Shown here piece by piece: positions 1-7,907 of a stretch of DNA of 24,960 nt. The first letter of the stretch is position 1. Every line of letters begins with the position of its first letter. The notes beneath the pieces were generated by a model. It was not told where the DNA came from and did no database searches. It saw only the letters and a list, made by a program, of their open reading frames with translations. Source of the DNA: CAIUKX01 sp964580965 (GTDB lineage Bacteria > Bacteroidota > Bacteroidia > Flavobacteriales_D > Crocinitomicaceae); contig CAZOLZ010000036.1 of the NCBI GenBank assembly GCA_964580965.1, positions 1-24,960 on the forward strand, given 5' to 3'. The position numbers and the translations under genes were made by a program.

Positions 1-1457
1 ATGTTAACAGGGTCTAAGCGATCTAAACTTCTTATGATACTTTTCTTTAACGTCGTTCCACGAACAATACTATCATCAATTACAACCAGATTGTCTTGAC
101 CACGTTTAACACTTCCATATGTGATATCGTAAACGTGTGCAACTAAGTCATCACGAGAATCATCTTGAGTAATAAACGTTCTCAATTTAGCATCTTTTAA
201 TGCAATTTTTTCGATACGAGCCCTTTGAAAGATAATTTCTTTTAGTTTTTCTTCATCAGGATTTGAGCCTAAATTTTTAATTGCCTCAAATTTCTTATGA
301 TTTAAATGATCCTCTAAGCCTTTGATTAAACCGTAAAAAGAAACTTCAGCTGTGTTGGGAATAAAAGAAAAAACTGAATTATCCAAATCATGATTAATAG
401 CTTCCAAAACTTTAGGCACAATTAAGTGACCTAATTTTTTACGTTCATCATAAATACCGATATCATTTCCTCTTGAGAAATAGATTCTTTCAAACGAACA
501 AGCCTTTTTTTCTGTAGGTGTATTTATTAAAGTTTCAGTTACCTTTCCTTCTTTTTTTATTATTAACGCATGGCCAGGAGTTAGTTCCTTTATGTCTGTT
601 GCTTTTAAGTTGAAAGCTGTTTGAATAACAGGTCTTTCAGATGCAACAACACAAACTTCATCATCTTCATACCAAAAAGCCGGACGAATACCAGCTGGGT
701 CTCTCAATACAAATGCATCACCATGCCCCATTAAACCAGCCATAGCATAACCACCATCCCAATTTTCGGATGATTTCTTTAAGATTTTTTCAATGTCTAT
801 TCTACTGGCAATCTCTTGATATTTTTCTTGTTCAGTTAAATCTTTATTGTTTAATGAGTTGTAAATCAAATCATTTTCTACATCTAAGTAATGGCCGATT
901 TTTTCCATTACTGTAACAGTATCCGATTTTTCTTTTGGATGTTGACCAATATTAACTAAAGCCCCAAATAATTCATCTACATTTGTTAAGTTAAAGTTAC
1001 CAGCAACTACTAAATTTCTTGTAATCCAATTATTTTGTCTTAAGAATGGGTGACAACTTTCTATCGAGTTTCTTCCAAAAGTTCCATATCGTAAGTGACC
1101 TAAAAATAACTCCCCTGTAAAGCCTGCATTTCTCTTTAAGAAATCAACATCTTTTAATAAAGCTGGATTTTCTTCTTCAATATCTTTAAATCTTTTTTCA
1201 ATATGTTCAAAGATGTCTTGAATTGGTTTACTGTCAATTGAGCGTTGGCGAGATATGTACCTTTCTCCCGGAGCCATATCGAATTTAATGTTAGCAACAC
1301 CTGCACCATCTTGTCCACGGTTATGTTGTTTTTCCATTAACAAGTGTAGTTTTTTCAAACCATAAAATGCAGAACCATATTTGTCTACGTAAAATTGTAA
1401 AGGTTTTTTCAATCTTAATAGTGCAATTCCGCACTCGTGTTGTATAGCATCACTCAT
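1..1457 (-). CDS. purF: Amidophosphoribosyltransferase PurF, Bacteroidota type (3' end missing)
   Basis: PurF transfers ammonia from glutamine to PRPP, giving phosphoribosylamine, the first step of purine synthesis, in the cytoplasm. The first 485 residues are present and the gene runs off the left edge; Bacteroidota homologs are around 630 residues as I recall. The start ATG (1455-1457) gives MSDAIQHECGIALLRL, so the nucleophilic Cys of the Ntn-type glutaminase is residue 9 and a short propeptide must be removed. Further signs are QHNRGQDGAG, GHLRYGTFGRN, VASERPVIQTA, ACSFERIYFSRG and the PRPP-binding loop VVIDDSIVRGTT near the left edge. The glutaminase loop reads AGNFNLTN where classical PurF has AHNGNLTN; I recall this variant from other Bacteroidota. 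It is transcribed alone and divergently from the next gene. Confident identification. Confidence 0.93.
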   Translation of the reverse strand, partial: MSDAIQHECGIALLRLKKPLQFYVDKYGSAFYGLKKLHLLMEKQHNRGQDGAGVANIKFDMAPGERYISRQRSIDSKPIQDIFEHIEKRFKDIEEENPALLKDVDFLKRNAGFTGELFLGHLRYGTFGRNSIESCHPFLRQNNWITRNLVVAGNFNLTNVDELFGALVNIGQHPKEKSDTVTVMEKIGHYLDVENDLIYNSLNNKDLTEQEKYQEIASRIDIEKILKKSSENWDGGYAMAGLMGHGDAFVLRDPAGIRPAFWYEDDEVCVVASERPVIQTAFNLKATDIKELTPGHALIIKKEGKVTETLINTPTEKKACSFERIYFSRGNDIGIYDERKKLGHLIVPKVLEAINHDLDNSVFSFIPNTAEVSFYGLIKGLEDHLNHKKFEAIKNLGSNPDEEKLKEIIFQRARIEKIALKDAKLRTFITQDDSRDDLVAHVYDITYGSVKRGQDNLVVIDDSIVRGTTLKKSIIRSLDRLDPVN

Positions 1458-1484
1458 TGACTTCTAATTGTAGATTTTGAGTTG

Positions 1485-1518
1485 CAAATTTAACGTTTTA
1501 TATGTGGTATTCATTCAA
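1485..1518 (-). promoter_or_regulatory. Putative vegetative promoter of purF
   Basis: Read on the minus strand, TTG (1518-1516) is followed after 23 nt by TAAATTTG (1492-1485), an exact match to the Bacteroidota -7 consensus TAnnTTTG. The spacer is at the long end of the known 17-23 range. It lies 28 nt before the purF start codon. Confidence 0.5.
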
Positions 1519-1604
1519 AAAGAAATAATTTTTGTTAATTGTTTCAATTCAAAAAAGTACTTATTCTAACAATGTGATTGTTTTTTATTATCTTAACTTA
1601 TTAA

Positions 1605-4600
1605 ATGATATATCGGTTCATATTTATATGTTGTTTTTTTTCTGTCTTTTTCTCTCAAATTAAGGCACAGGTATCCTTTTACCCTAATCGAGGGCAGTGG
1701 GACTCTCGTATTTTATATAAAGTCCCAGTGGCAGATGGTAAGGTTTTAATTAATAATTCAGGGCTGATTTTTGATCTGAATAATATTAAATCTACTCATA
1801 ATCATAACGATGATAATCAATCAAAATCAATTAATCATCATATTGTTTCTTCACAGTTTTTAAATTCAACATGGAAAGGGAAAATTGAAGAATCCGAACA
1901 AACTAATTTTTATTCAAATTATATTTTAGGTAACGATAAATCTAAATGGAAATCTAAAATTTACAATAAAAATAAATTGAAATTTATAGATTTTTATCAA
2001 GGTGTCGATCTAATTTACCAATCAAATGAAGATGATATTTCATTCAATTTTGAAGTCAGTGATTTTGAAAATTTAAATCAAATTAACTTTAAAATTGAAG
2101 GAGCTAATTCGATTTACTTAAAATATAAAGAATTGTTTATAGAAACAGTTTTTGGAGAAATCATATATTCTGAACCTAAAGCATGGCAATTTATAAATGA
2201 TAAAAAAGTTGATATAATAATTGATTACAAATTGGATAGAAGTAACACTGTTGGTTTTGAATTTAAAAGTCAAATAGACAAAAATCATAAGCTATATATT
2301 GATCCAAACATATCATTTTCAACTTTTACTGGTTCAACTTCTGATAATTGGGGAATGACAGCTACACCTGATAACCTTGGTAATTTGTATGCGGCAGGAA
2401 TTGTTTTTGATAATGGAGGATCTTATCCAGTTACAACAGGAGTTTTTGATACAACGTTTAATGGTGGAGAAGTTTATCAACCTCAACCTTATTATGGGTT
2501 TGATATTGCAATTTCAAAGTTTAATGTGGATGGAACAGAACTTTTATATGCAACTTATCTTGGAGGTAATGGAAATGAAACACCTCATAGCTTAGTCGTT
2601 GATGATAGCAATAACCTGTACATTATGGGAGCAACTTCATCTGTTGATTTTCCGAGTCATTCAGATTCTTATGACAATACATTCAATGGGGGCAACACCG
2701 CTTTAAATAATAATTTATATTTTTCAGCTTCAGATATTTATATTACAAAATTATCCTCTGACGGATCTCAATTATTAGGGATGACATTTATGGGAGGTTC
2801 TGGAAATGATGGTTTAAGTAATGGGGATTTAGAATATAATTATGGAGATGCTTTTCGAGGTGAAATAATTTACGGAAAAGATAAAAATATTTATGTTACA
2901 TCTTCAACATCGTCATTTGATTTTCCGATTTTATCCCCTTTTCAATCAAGTCTGAAAGGTCCACAAGATGCTGTTGTATTTGCTTTGGATGAAGATTTAA
3001 CTCAATTAAAATGGAGCTCTTATTTTGGTGGAGGTCAGGAAGAAACAGGAAATTCGATTCAGCAATCATCAGGTTTTGAAATTTATGTAGCAGGTGGAAC
3101 AAATTCTTCAGATATTGATGGAGGAATGTCCTACAATGGAGGAGAATCTGATGGATATTTATTAAGAATTAATGCTGTAAATGGTAATTTGATAAATCAA
3201 AGATTAGTTGGAGGGACAGATTATGATCAAGCTTATTTTGTTCAAATAGATACGGATGATAAAGTATATGTATACGGTCAGTCAAAATCGAATTTAATAC
3301 TGACAAATGGTGTTTATGGAACCCCAAATTCAGGTCAATTTATTCAAAAACTTTCAAAAGATTTAGGTACAATTGAATGGCAAACTAAAATAGGTTCTGG
3401 TTCAGGAGATATTGAAATTTCACCAACAGCTTTCTTAGTCTCTGATTGTAATGAAATATACATAGCAGGTTGGGGGGGAGCTGTTAATGTCTATCATGGT
3501 AAGGCATTAAATAGTTCAACGAATAACTTTCCTGTTACTTCAGATGCTTTTCAAAGTGTTACCAACGGAAGTAATTTTTATATTGCAGTATATGCTCCTG
3601 ATATGGATAGTCTGACATATGCAACATTTATGGGGGGGACAGTTTCAAGTTCTTGTCATGTTGATGGAGGAACAAGTCGATTTGATAAAAATGGAAATAT
3701 TTATCATGCAGTCTGTGCTGCATGTGGAGGAAACTCAAGTGGTTTTACAACAACTCCAGGCGTATATTCAGAAACCAATCAGAGTTCCAATTGTAATCTA
3801 GCTGCTTTTAAATTTGAATTAAACCAAGTTTATGCTGAAATTGATTTCATGACATCATCTTTGTGTGTTAATAATAATGAGGTTTTTTATGCAGTAAATT
3901 CGAATGCTAATTATTTCTTTTGGGACTTTGGAGATGGTATAACTTCAAATTTACAAAACCCCAGTCATACCTATCAAAATTCTGGTGTCTATTCTGTCCA
4001 ATTAGCTATTGGTTCTAGTGCTAATTGTTTGATTGGAAACACAATAGTAAGAGAGGTAGAAGTGTTAGGTGATGATTTTTCTGTTGGGCCTCTAACTAAT
4101 CCATACTGTATTGGTGATGAAGTTATTCTTAGTGCTTTTGGAGGTCAAACATATGAATGGATACCAAATTCAAACTTTAATGATTTTTCAGATTCATCTA
4201 CATTAGTTAAAGTAACTGGTGATGAGCTAATAAAAGTTGTGATTCAAAACGATTGTTTTACTGATACTTTTAATTTAAATATTGAAATCTCAAATGATAA
4301 GCCATATGTATCAAATGACACTTTAATATGTTTAGGTGAAGCAGTGGATTTAAATGTTTCCAATATGTTTTCAATAGATTGGGATGGGGAAACTTATATC
4401 ACTTCAAATTTTACACAAAATTTAATACCATCTCAATCTTCTTCTTATGATTTTAGTATTCAATCAAACGATGGGTGTTTGATAGATACTTCTTTTACAG
4501 TTCAAGTAGTCTCACAAGCAGTAGATTCATATATTCCAGACTCATTAAAAGTGAATTCAATTTGTTTAGGGTCACAATTTCAATTAGATATTGAAAATAC

Positions 4601-5729
4601 TATTTCACAAGTATGGTCACCTGAACAGACTTTATCTAGCTCTACTCAAAAAAATCCGATAGCATCTCCAAATTCTGACATTACTTATTATGTTTCTGGT
4701 GTTTCAATTGAGGGTTGTCCATACAGTGATTCAATATTTTTAAAAGTCTACGATGGTATCCCAAATTCTAATATGGCAGATACAATTTTATCTTGTTTGA
4801 ATTCAGATATGTTAGTTCAGCTAAATTCTTCAAACGCCTCCTCTTTTAATTATTTTATTACTCCAAATACGACTTCTGTTTTGATTGATTCTAATGTTGT
4901 CTCATTTTTATTAAGTGATACATTTCAATTAGAGTCTATTTTTCAAAATGTGTGTGGTCAAATAAATAAAATAACAACTTTTTTACCTTTAGTTCCTGAT
5001 TTAGAAGTAAGTCCAGACACATTGGTTTGTGAAGGAAACCAAATTAAGATTGGAGCAAAAGGAGCTGCAAATTATAATTGGTATTTTGAAAATCAAACAT
5101 TTATTCAAAATTCAGATTCAATTATTGTAAATGCAAGTCTTAAGGATACTCTTTATTATGTTGTTGGAGAGGATGATTTTAATTGTAAAGATACACTTTC
5201 AGTTGAGGTTAAGACTTTTAAACTTCCATTAGTTAATGCTATGGAAGATTACCTTGCTGAAAAAGATGAATTGATTGAATTATCAGCTTTATCTAATAGT
5301 ATCGGAACTTATAATTGGTTTTATAATGGAGAGTTAATCTGCCAAGATTGTCAATATCATTATGTAATTGCTGAAAAAGCTTCAGATTATATTGTCGAAT
5401 TTGTAGATACGAATGGATGTCGCTCAGAGGATGAAGTTAAAATATTTTTTGATGCAGTTTTATTTATACCAAATTCCTTTACGCCAAGTGAAAAAGATAT
5501 GTACAATAACTTTTTTACCGTAAAAGGTTATAACATTGTTGAATTTGAGATATTTATTTTTAACAGATGGGGGAATCTTGTTTTTTATTCCAACGAAATA
5601 GATAATTCTTGGGATGGAAATTTTAATAGTGAACCATGTCAGGTGGGTACATATGTATGGAAAATTAATTACACTGATATCTCAGGAAATAGTGGAGAAA
5701 AGATTGGTCACGTTAATTTGATTCGATAA
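1605..5729 (+). CDS. Large secreted beta-propeller/PKD/Ig-like protein with T9SS type B sorting domain
   Basis: This is a 1374-residue protein exported by Sec and then by the type IX secretion system. A signal peptide (about residues 1-22) ends at QIKA-Q. Residues about 25-230 match the N-terminal domain common in such proteins (opening FYPNRGQWDSRILYKV). Residues about 235-735 contain SBBP-like beta-propeller repeats, seen as recurring phrases such as LLYATYLGGNGNE, LGMTFMGGSGND and LTYATFMGG. A PKD domain follows near 755-810 (FFWDFGDG, NPSHTYQNSGVYSV), then several Ig-like segments, each opening with a C-x-G or Cys-containing strand. The last 90 residues, from LFIPNSFTPSEKDMYNN through FNRWGNLVF to WDGNF and GTYVWKI, are the gliding-motility-associated T9SS type B C-terminal domain. 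Its role is unknown; adhesion or surface display is the usual guess. It is monocistronic, ending at a strong hairpin. Confidence 0.88.
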   Translation: MIYRFIFICCFFSVFFSQIKAQVSFYPNRGQWDSRILYKVPVADGKVLINNSGLIFDLNNIKSTHNHNDDNQSKSINHHIVSSQFLNSTWKGKIEESEQTNFYSNYILGNDKSKWKSKIYNKNKLKFIDFYQGVDLIYQSNEDDISFNFEVSDFENLNQINFKIEGANSIYLKYKELFIETVFGEIIYSEPKAWQFINDKKVDIIIDYKLDRSNTVGFEFKSQIDKNHKLYIDPNISFSTFTGSTSDNWGMTATPDNLGNLYAAGIVFDNGGSYPVTTGVFDTTFNGGEVYQPQPYYGFDIAISKFNVDGTELLYATYLGGNGNETPHSLVVDDSNNLYIMGATSSVDFPSHSDSYDNTFNGGNTALNNNLYFSASDIYITKLSSDGSQLLGMTFMGGSGNDGLSNGDLEYNYGDAFRGEIIYGKDKNIYVTSSTSSFDFPILSPFQSSLKGPQDAVVFALDEDLTQLKWSSYFGGGQEETGNSIQQSSGFEIYVAGGTNSSDIDGGMSYNGGESDGYLLRINAVNGNLINQRLVGGTDYDQAYFVQIDTDDKVYVYGQSKSNLILTNGVYGTPNSGQFIQKLSKDLGTIEWQTKIGSGSGDIEISPTAFLVSDCNEIYIAGWGGAVNVYHGKALNSSTNNFPVTSDAFQSVTNGSNFYIAVYAPDMDSLTYATFMGGTVSSSCHVDGGTSRFDKNGNIYHAVCAACGGNSSGFTTTPGVYSETNQSSNCNLAAFKFELNQVYAEIDFMTSSLCVNNNEVFYAVNSNANYFFWDFGDGITSNLQNPSHTYQNSGVYSVQLAIGSSANCLIGNTIVREVEVLGDDFSVGPLTNPYCIGDEVILSAFGGQTYEWIPNSNFNDFSDSSTLVKVTGDELIKVVIQNDCFTDTFNLNIEISNDKPYVSNDTLICLGEAVDLNVSNMFSIDWDGETYITSNFTQNLIPSQSSSYDFSIQSNDGCLIDTSFTVQVVSQAVDSYIPDSLKVNSICLGSQFQLDIENTISQVWSPEQTLSSSTQKNPIASPNSDITYYVSGVSIEGCPYSDSIFLKVYDGIPNSNMADTILSCLNSDMLVQLNSSNASSFNYFITPNTTSVLIDSNVVSFLLSDTFQLESIFQNVCGQINKITTFLPLVPDLEVSPDTLVCEGNQIKIGAKGAANYNWYFENQTFIQNSDSIIVNASLKDTLYYVVGEDDFNCKDTLSVEVKTFKLPLVNAMEDYLAEKDELIELSALSNSIGTYNWFYNGELICQDCQYHYVIAEKASDYIVEFVDTNGCRSEDEVKIFFDAVLFIPNSFTPSEKDMYNNFFTVKGYNIVEFEIFIFNRWGNLVFYSNEIDNSWDGNFNSEPCQVGTYVWKINYTDISGNSGEKIGHVNLIR

Positions 5730-5732
5730 AAA

Positions 5733-5758
5733 AAAGGAGTAGATTTAGCTACTCCTTT
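5733..5758. terminator. Bidirectional intrinsic terminator
   Basis: A perfect 10-bp stem (AAAGGAGTAG / CTACTCCTTT) with a 6-nt loop lies 3 nt after the stop of the large secreted protein. On the minus strand the stem runs into eight or so T residues, serving slyD; on the plus strand it is followed by a looser AT-rich, T-rich tail. It separates two convergent genes. Confidence 0.85.
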
Positions 5759-5780
5759 AAATTATTTTTCTAACAAAAAA

Positions 5781-6287
5781 TTAGTGGTTATGTCCACCAA
5801 CTCCATGCGCATGTCCATGCTCTAACTCTTCTTGAGTTGCATCTCGAACTTCAATAACCTCAACATCAAAATTTAAGTCAACTCCAGATAAAGGATGGTT
5901 GAAATCCATTCTTATAGTTTCATCATTTACAGAAAGAACTTTTCCACTTAAATGATTTCCTTCGTTATCAACCATTGGAAGTACAGCACCTTCAAAAACT
6001 TGTTCAACATTAAACTTTCCATTTTCGTCATTAAAAATGTTTTTAGGAAGCTCTGCAATTTGATCATCAGAAGTTACTCCATAAGCGTTTTCTGCTTTTA
6101 TGTTAAATTCAAATTTATCACCTTTAACTTTGTTCGACAAATTATCTTCAAATTCAGGAATCATTGCTCCGATACCATATACAAATAATAAAGGTTCTGC
6201 ATTAAAAGTTTCTTCAATTGTTTCTCCAGTTTTATGATTACTTAATCTATAATGTAATGATACTACTGTGTTTTTTTCGATTTTCAT
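5781..6287 (-). CDS. slyD: SlyD-type FKBP peptidyl-prolyl cis-trans isomerase
   Basis: This cytoplasmic prolyl isomerase and folding chaperone has 168 residues. The FKBP half (1-70) carries VVSLHYRLSNHKTGE and the flap GIGAMIPEFEDNL. The insert-in-flap chaperone domain begins after ENAYG (66-70) and runs to about 122. The C-terminal FKBP strand DFNHPLSGVDLNFDVEV (128-144) is diagnostic of SlyD. The tail (157-168) has five histidines alternating with Gly, Ala, Val and Asn, a short version of the metal-binding tail of SlyD, so nickel or zinc binding is plausible. It stands alone between terminators on both sides. The family call is very secure; a role in metallocenter assembly is not shown by context. 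Confidence 0.93.
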   Translation of the reverse strand: MKIEKNTVVSLHYRLSNHKTGETIEETFNAEPLLFVYGIGAMIPEFEDNLSNKVKGDKFEFNIKAENAYGVTSDDQIAELPKNIFNDENGKFNVEQVFEGAVLPMVDNEGNHLSGKVLSVNDETIRMDFNHPLSGVDLNFDVEVIEVRDATQEELEHGHAHGVGGHNH

Positions 6288-6370
6288 TTTGTTTTATTTT
6301 TAATCGTTAATAAGACTAGTTATTTATTGTTAATCACTAAAAATTATAACTGCATTTAATTTTTGTAAGA

Positions 6371-6397
6371 AAAAAAAGCCGAGTTTGAACTCGGCTT
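6371..6397 (-). terminator. Intrinsic terminator after the shorter POT transporter gene
   Basis: Read on the minus strand, an 8-bp GC-rich stem (AAGCCGAG / CTCGGCTT, extendable inwards by two A-T pairs) is followed directly by a run of about eight T residues. It begins about 20 nt beyond the stop codon of the upstream transporter gene. Confidence 0.9.
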
Positions 6398-6417
6398 AGA
6401 TATATATTTGAAATCAA

Positions 6418-7830
6418 TTAATTGATTCCATGCATCATTTTAGATAATTTTCTTGATAAAATAATCATGATAACACCAAGAGCTATAACAAAGATAGCGA
6501 TAGAACTAAAGATTGTTGCTGCTCCAAGTCTCTCTACATATGCAGCTAAAAATCCTCCTATCCAGTTAGCTACAGCTGAAGAAAGCATCCAAACACCCAT
6601 TAAGAGAGATGCCAATCTAACAGGTGCTAATTTTGTAATCATTGATAGTCCAACAGGTGATAGACATAATTCACCAATTGTATGGAAGAAATAAGTCATG
6701 ATTAACCATATCAATGCAGCTTTTTGAGCTATTGTCCCATCAGGATTCATTTTTACATCGTAAGTTGCAAACAACATGAAGATAAATCCAATACCAAGTA
6801 ATATCATTCCTAAACTCATTTTTATTGGAGTAGATAAACTTTTTCCAATTTTAGAGCCCCAGAACCATACAAATACAGGAGCTAATGCTACGATAAGAAT
6901 AGGATTTACAGACTGAAAGAATGTCGTAGGGATTTCCCAAGAACCGACATAACGGTTGATAAACTTATCAGTATAAAGAGTCATAGATGAACCAGCTTGT
7001 TCGAATCCTGCCCAAAAGAAAATTACAAAGAATGTTAAGATGAAAATTACTGCAATTCGTTGTCGCTCGATTTTTCTTTCTTCAGGTGAAGAAAAACGAC
7101 TAGCTTTTTGTTCTGCTTTCTCTTCTTTGGAAATCTTCTTTGGTTTTTCTCCTATCTCTAGTAAATATTTCTTTGCAAATAAGTTAAACATAAGTTGACC
7201 TAATCCCATTCCAATAGCTGCAGCTAAGAAACCATATTTGAATCCATAACTCATGATTTCACCATTTTCTCCTCTAATAGCAAACCAATCCTCAGCTAGT
7301 AAACCGATTAAGATTGGAGCGATAAGCGCTCCTAAGTTAATTCCCATATAAAAAATTGAGAAAGCAGACTCTCTTCTTGAATCATTAGCAGAATATAATT
7401 GACCTACTATGGTAGAGATGTTTGGTTTGAAAAAACCATTTCCAATAATCAAAAGAACTAAACCAATAGCTAATCCAGTATGAGTATTTATGCCAAACAA
7501 AGCAAGTTGACCTAACAACATGACAATACCACCAATCGTTATCGCTTTACGTTGACCAAGGTATTTATCAGCTAACCAACCACCTATTAACGGTGTAAAA
7601 TAGACAAATCCTTGGAAATAACCATAGATTAATGAAGCACTATCTTCAGCGATTTCTAAACCATTTTCCATCCATAATTTAGTCATATATAGAATAAGAA
7701 TACCTCTCATCCCATAGTAACTAAAACGTTCCCACATTTCAGTTAAAAATAACAGAAATAAACCTTTAGGATGACCAAAGATTGTACCTGTGTTATTGAT
7801 TCTTTCAATTAAGTTATTTTCTGAACTCAT
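6418..7830 (-). CDS. POT-family proton-coupled di/tripeptide transporter, short form
   Basis: This inner-membrane MFS transporter of the proton-dependent oligopeptide (POT/PTR2) family has 470 residues. The proton-coupling motif ExxER is intact in TM1 (E31-M-W-E34-R35, FLTEMWERFSYYG). Other family marks are GGWLADKYLG (TM2-3 loop), GNGFFKPNIS, FYMGINLGALIAP (TM5) and FEQAGSSMTLY (TM7). The link between TM6 and TM7 is a short, highly charged segment (about 35 residues, rich in Lys and Glu). The extra HA-HB helix pair found in most bacterial POTs therefore seems absent, giving about 12 helices. It shares the family fold and a closing MHG-x-x with the longer transporter gene upstream, so the two look like an old tandem duplication. 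A weak promoter-like match (TTG, 22 nt, TAACTTTT) lies in the 77-nt gap between them. Confidence 0.92.
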   Translation of the reverse strand: MSSENNLIERINNTGTIFGHPKGLFLLFLTEMWERFSYYGMRGILILYMTKLWMENGLEIAEDSASLIYGYFQGFVYFTPLIGGWLADKYLGQRKAITIGGIVMLLGQLALFGINTHTGLAIGLVLLIIGNGFFKPNISTIVGQLYSANDSRRESAFSIFYMGINLGALIAPILIGLLAEDWFAIRGENGEIMSYGFKYGFLAAAIGMGLGQLMFNLFAKKYLLEIGEKPKKISKEEKAEQKASRFSSPEERKIERQRIAVIFILTFFVIFFWAGFEQAGSSMTLYTDKFINRYVGSWEIPTTFFQSVNPILIVALAPVFVWFWGSKIGKSLSTPIKMSLGMILLGIGFIFMLFATYDVKMNPDGTIAQKAALIWLIMTYFFHTIGELCLSPVGLSMITKLAPVRLASLLMGVWMLSSAVANWIGGFLAAYVERLGAATIFSSIAIFVIALGVIMIILSRKLSKMMHGIN

Positions 7831-7907
7831 TATTTTAAATTAAAATTGAGTCGTGAAAGTAGGAAAAAAAAGTTAAAAAAGAAATTTTAGTTAATTTCAA
7901 TTGAGAT

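Noticed and set aside
5952..6188. Open frame of 78 codons opposite slyD
   Set aside because: Antisense to a well-supported SlyD gene; composition reflects AT-rich DNA only.
6301..6370. Search for a vegetative promoter between the POT terminator and slyD
   Set aside because: AT-rich, but no TAnnTTTG box with a properly spaced TTG was found on the minus strand, so no feature is called.
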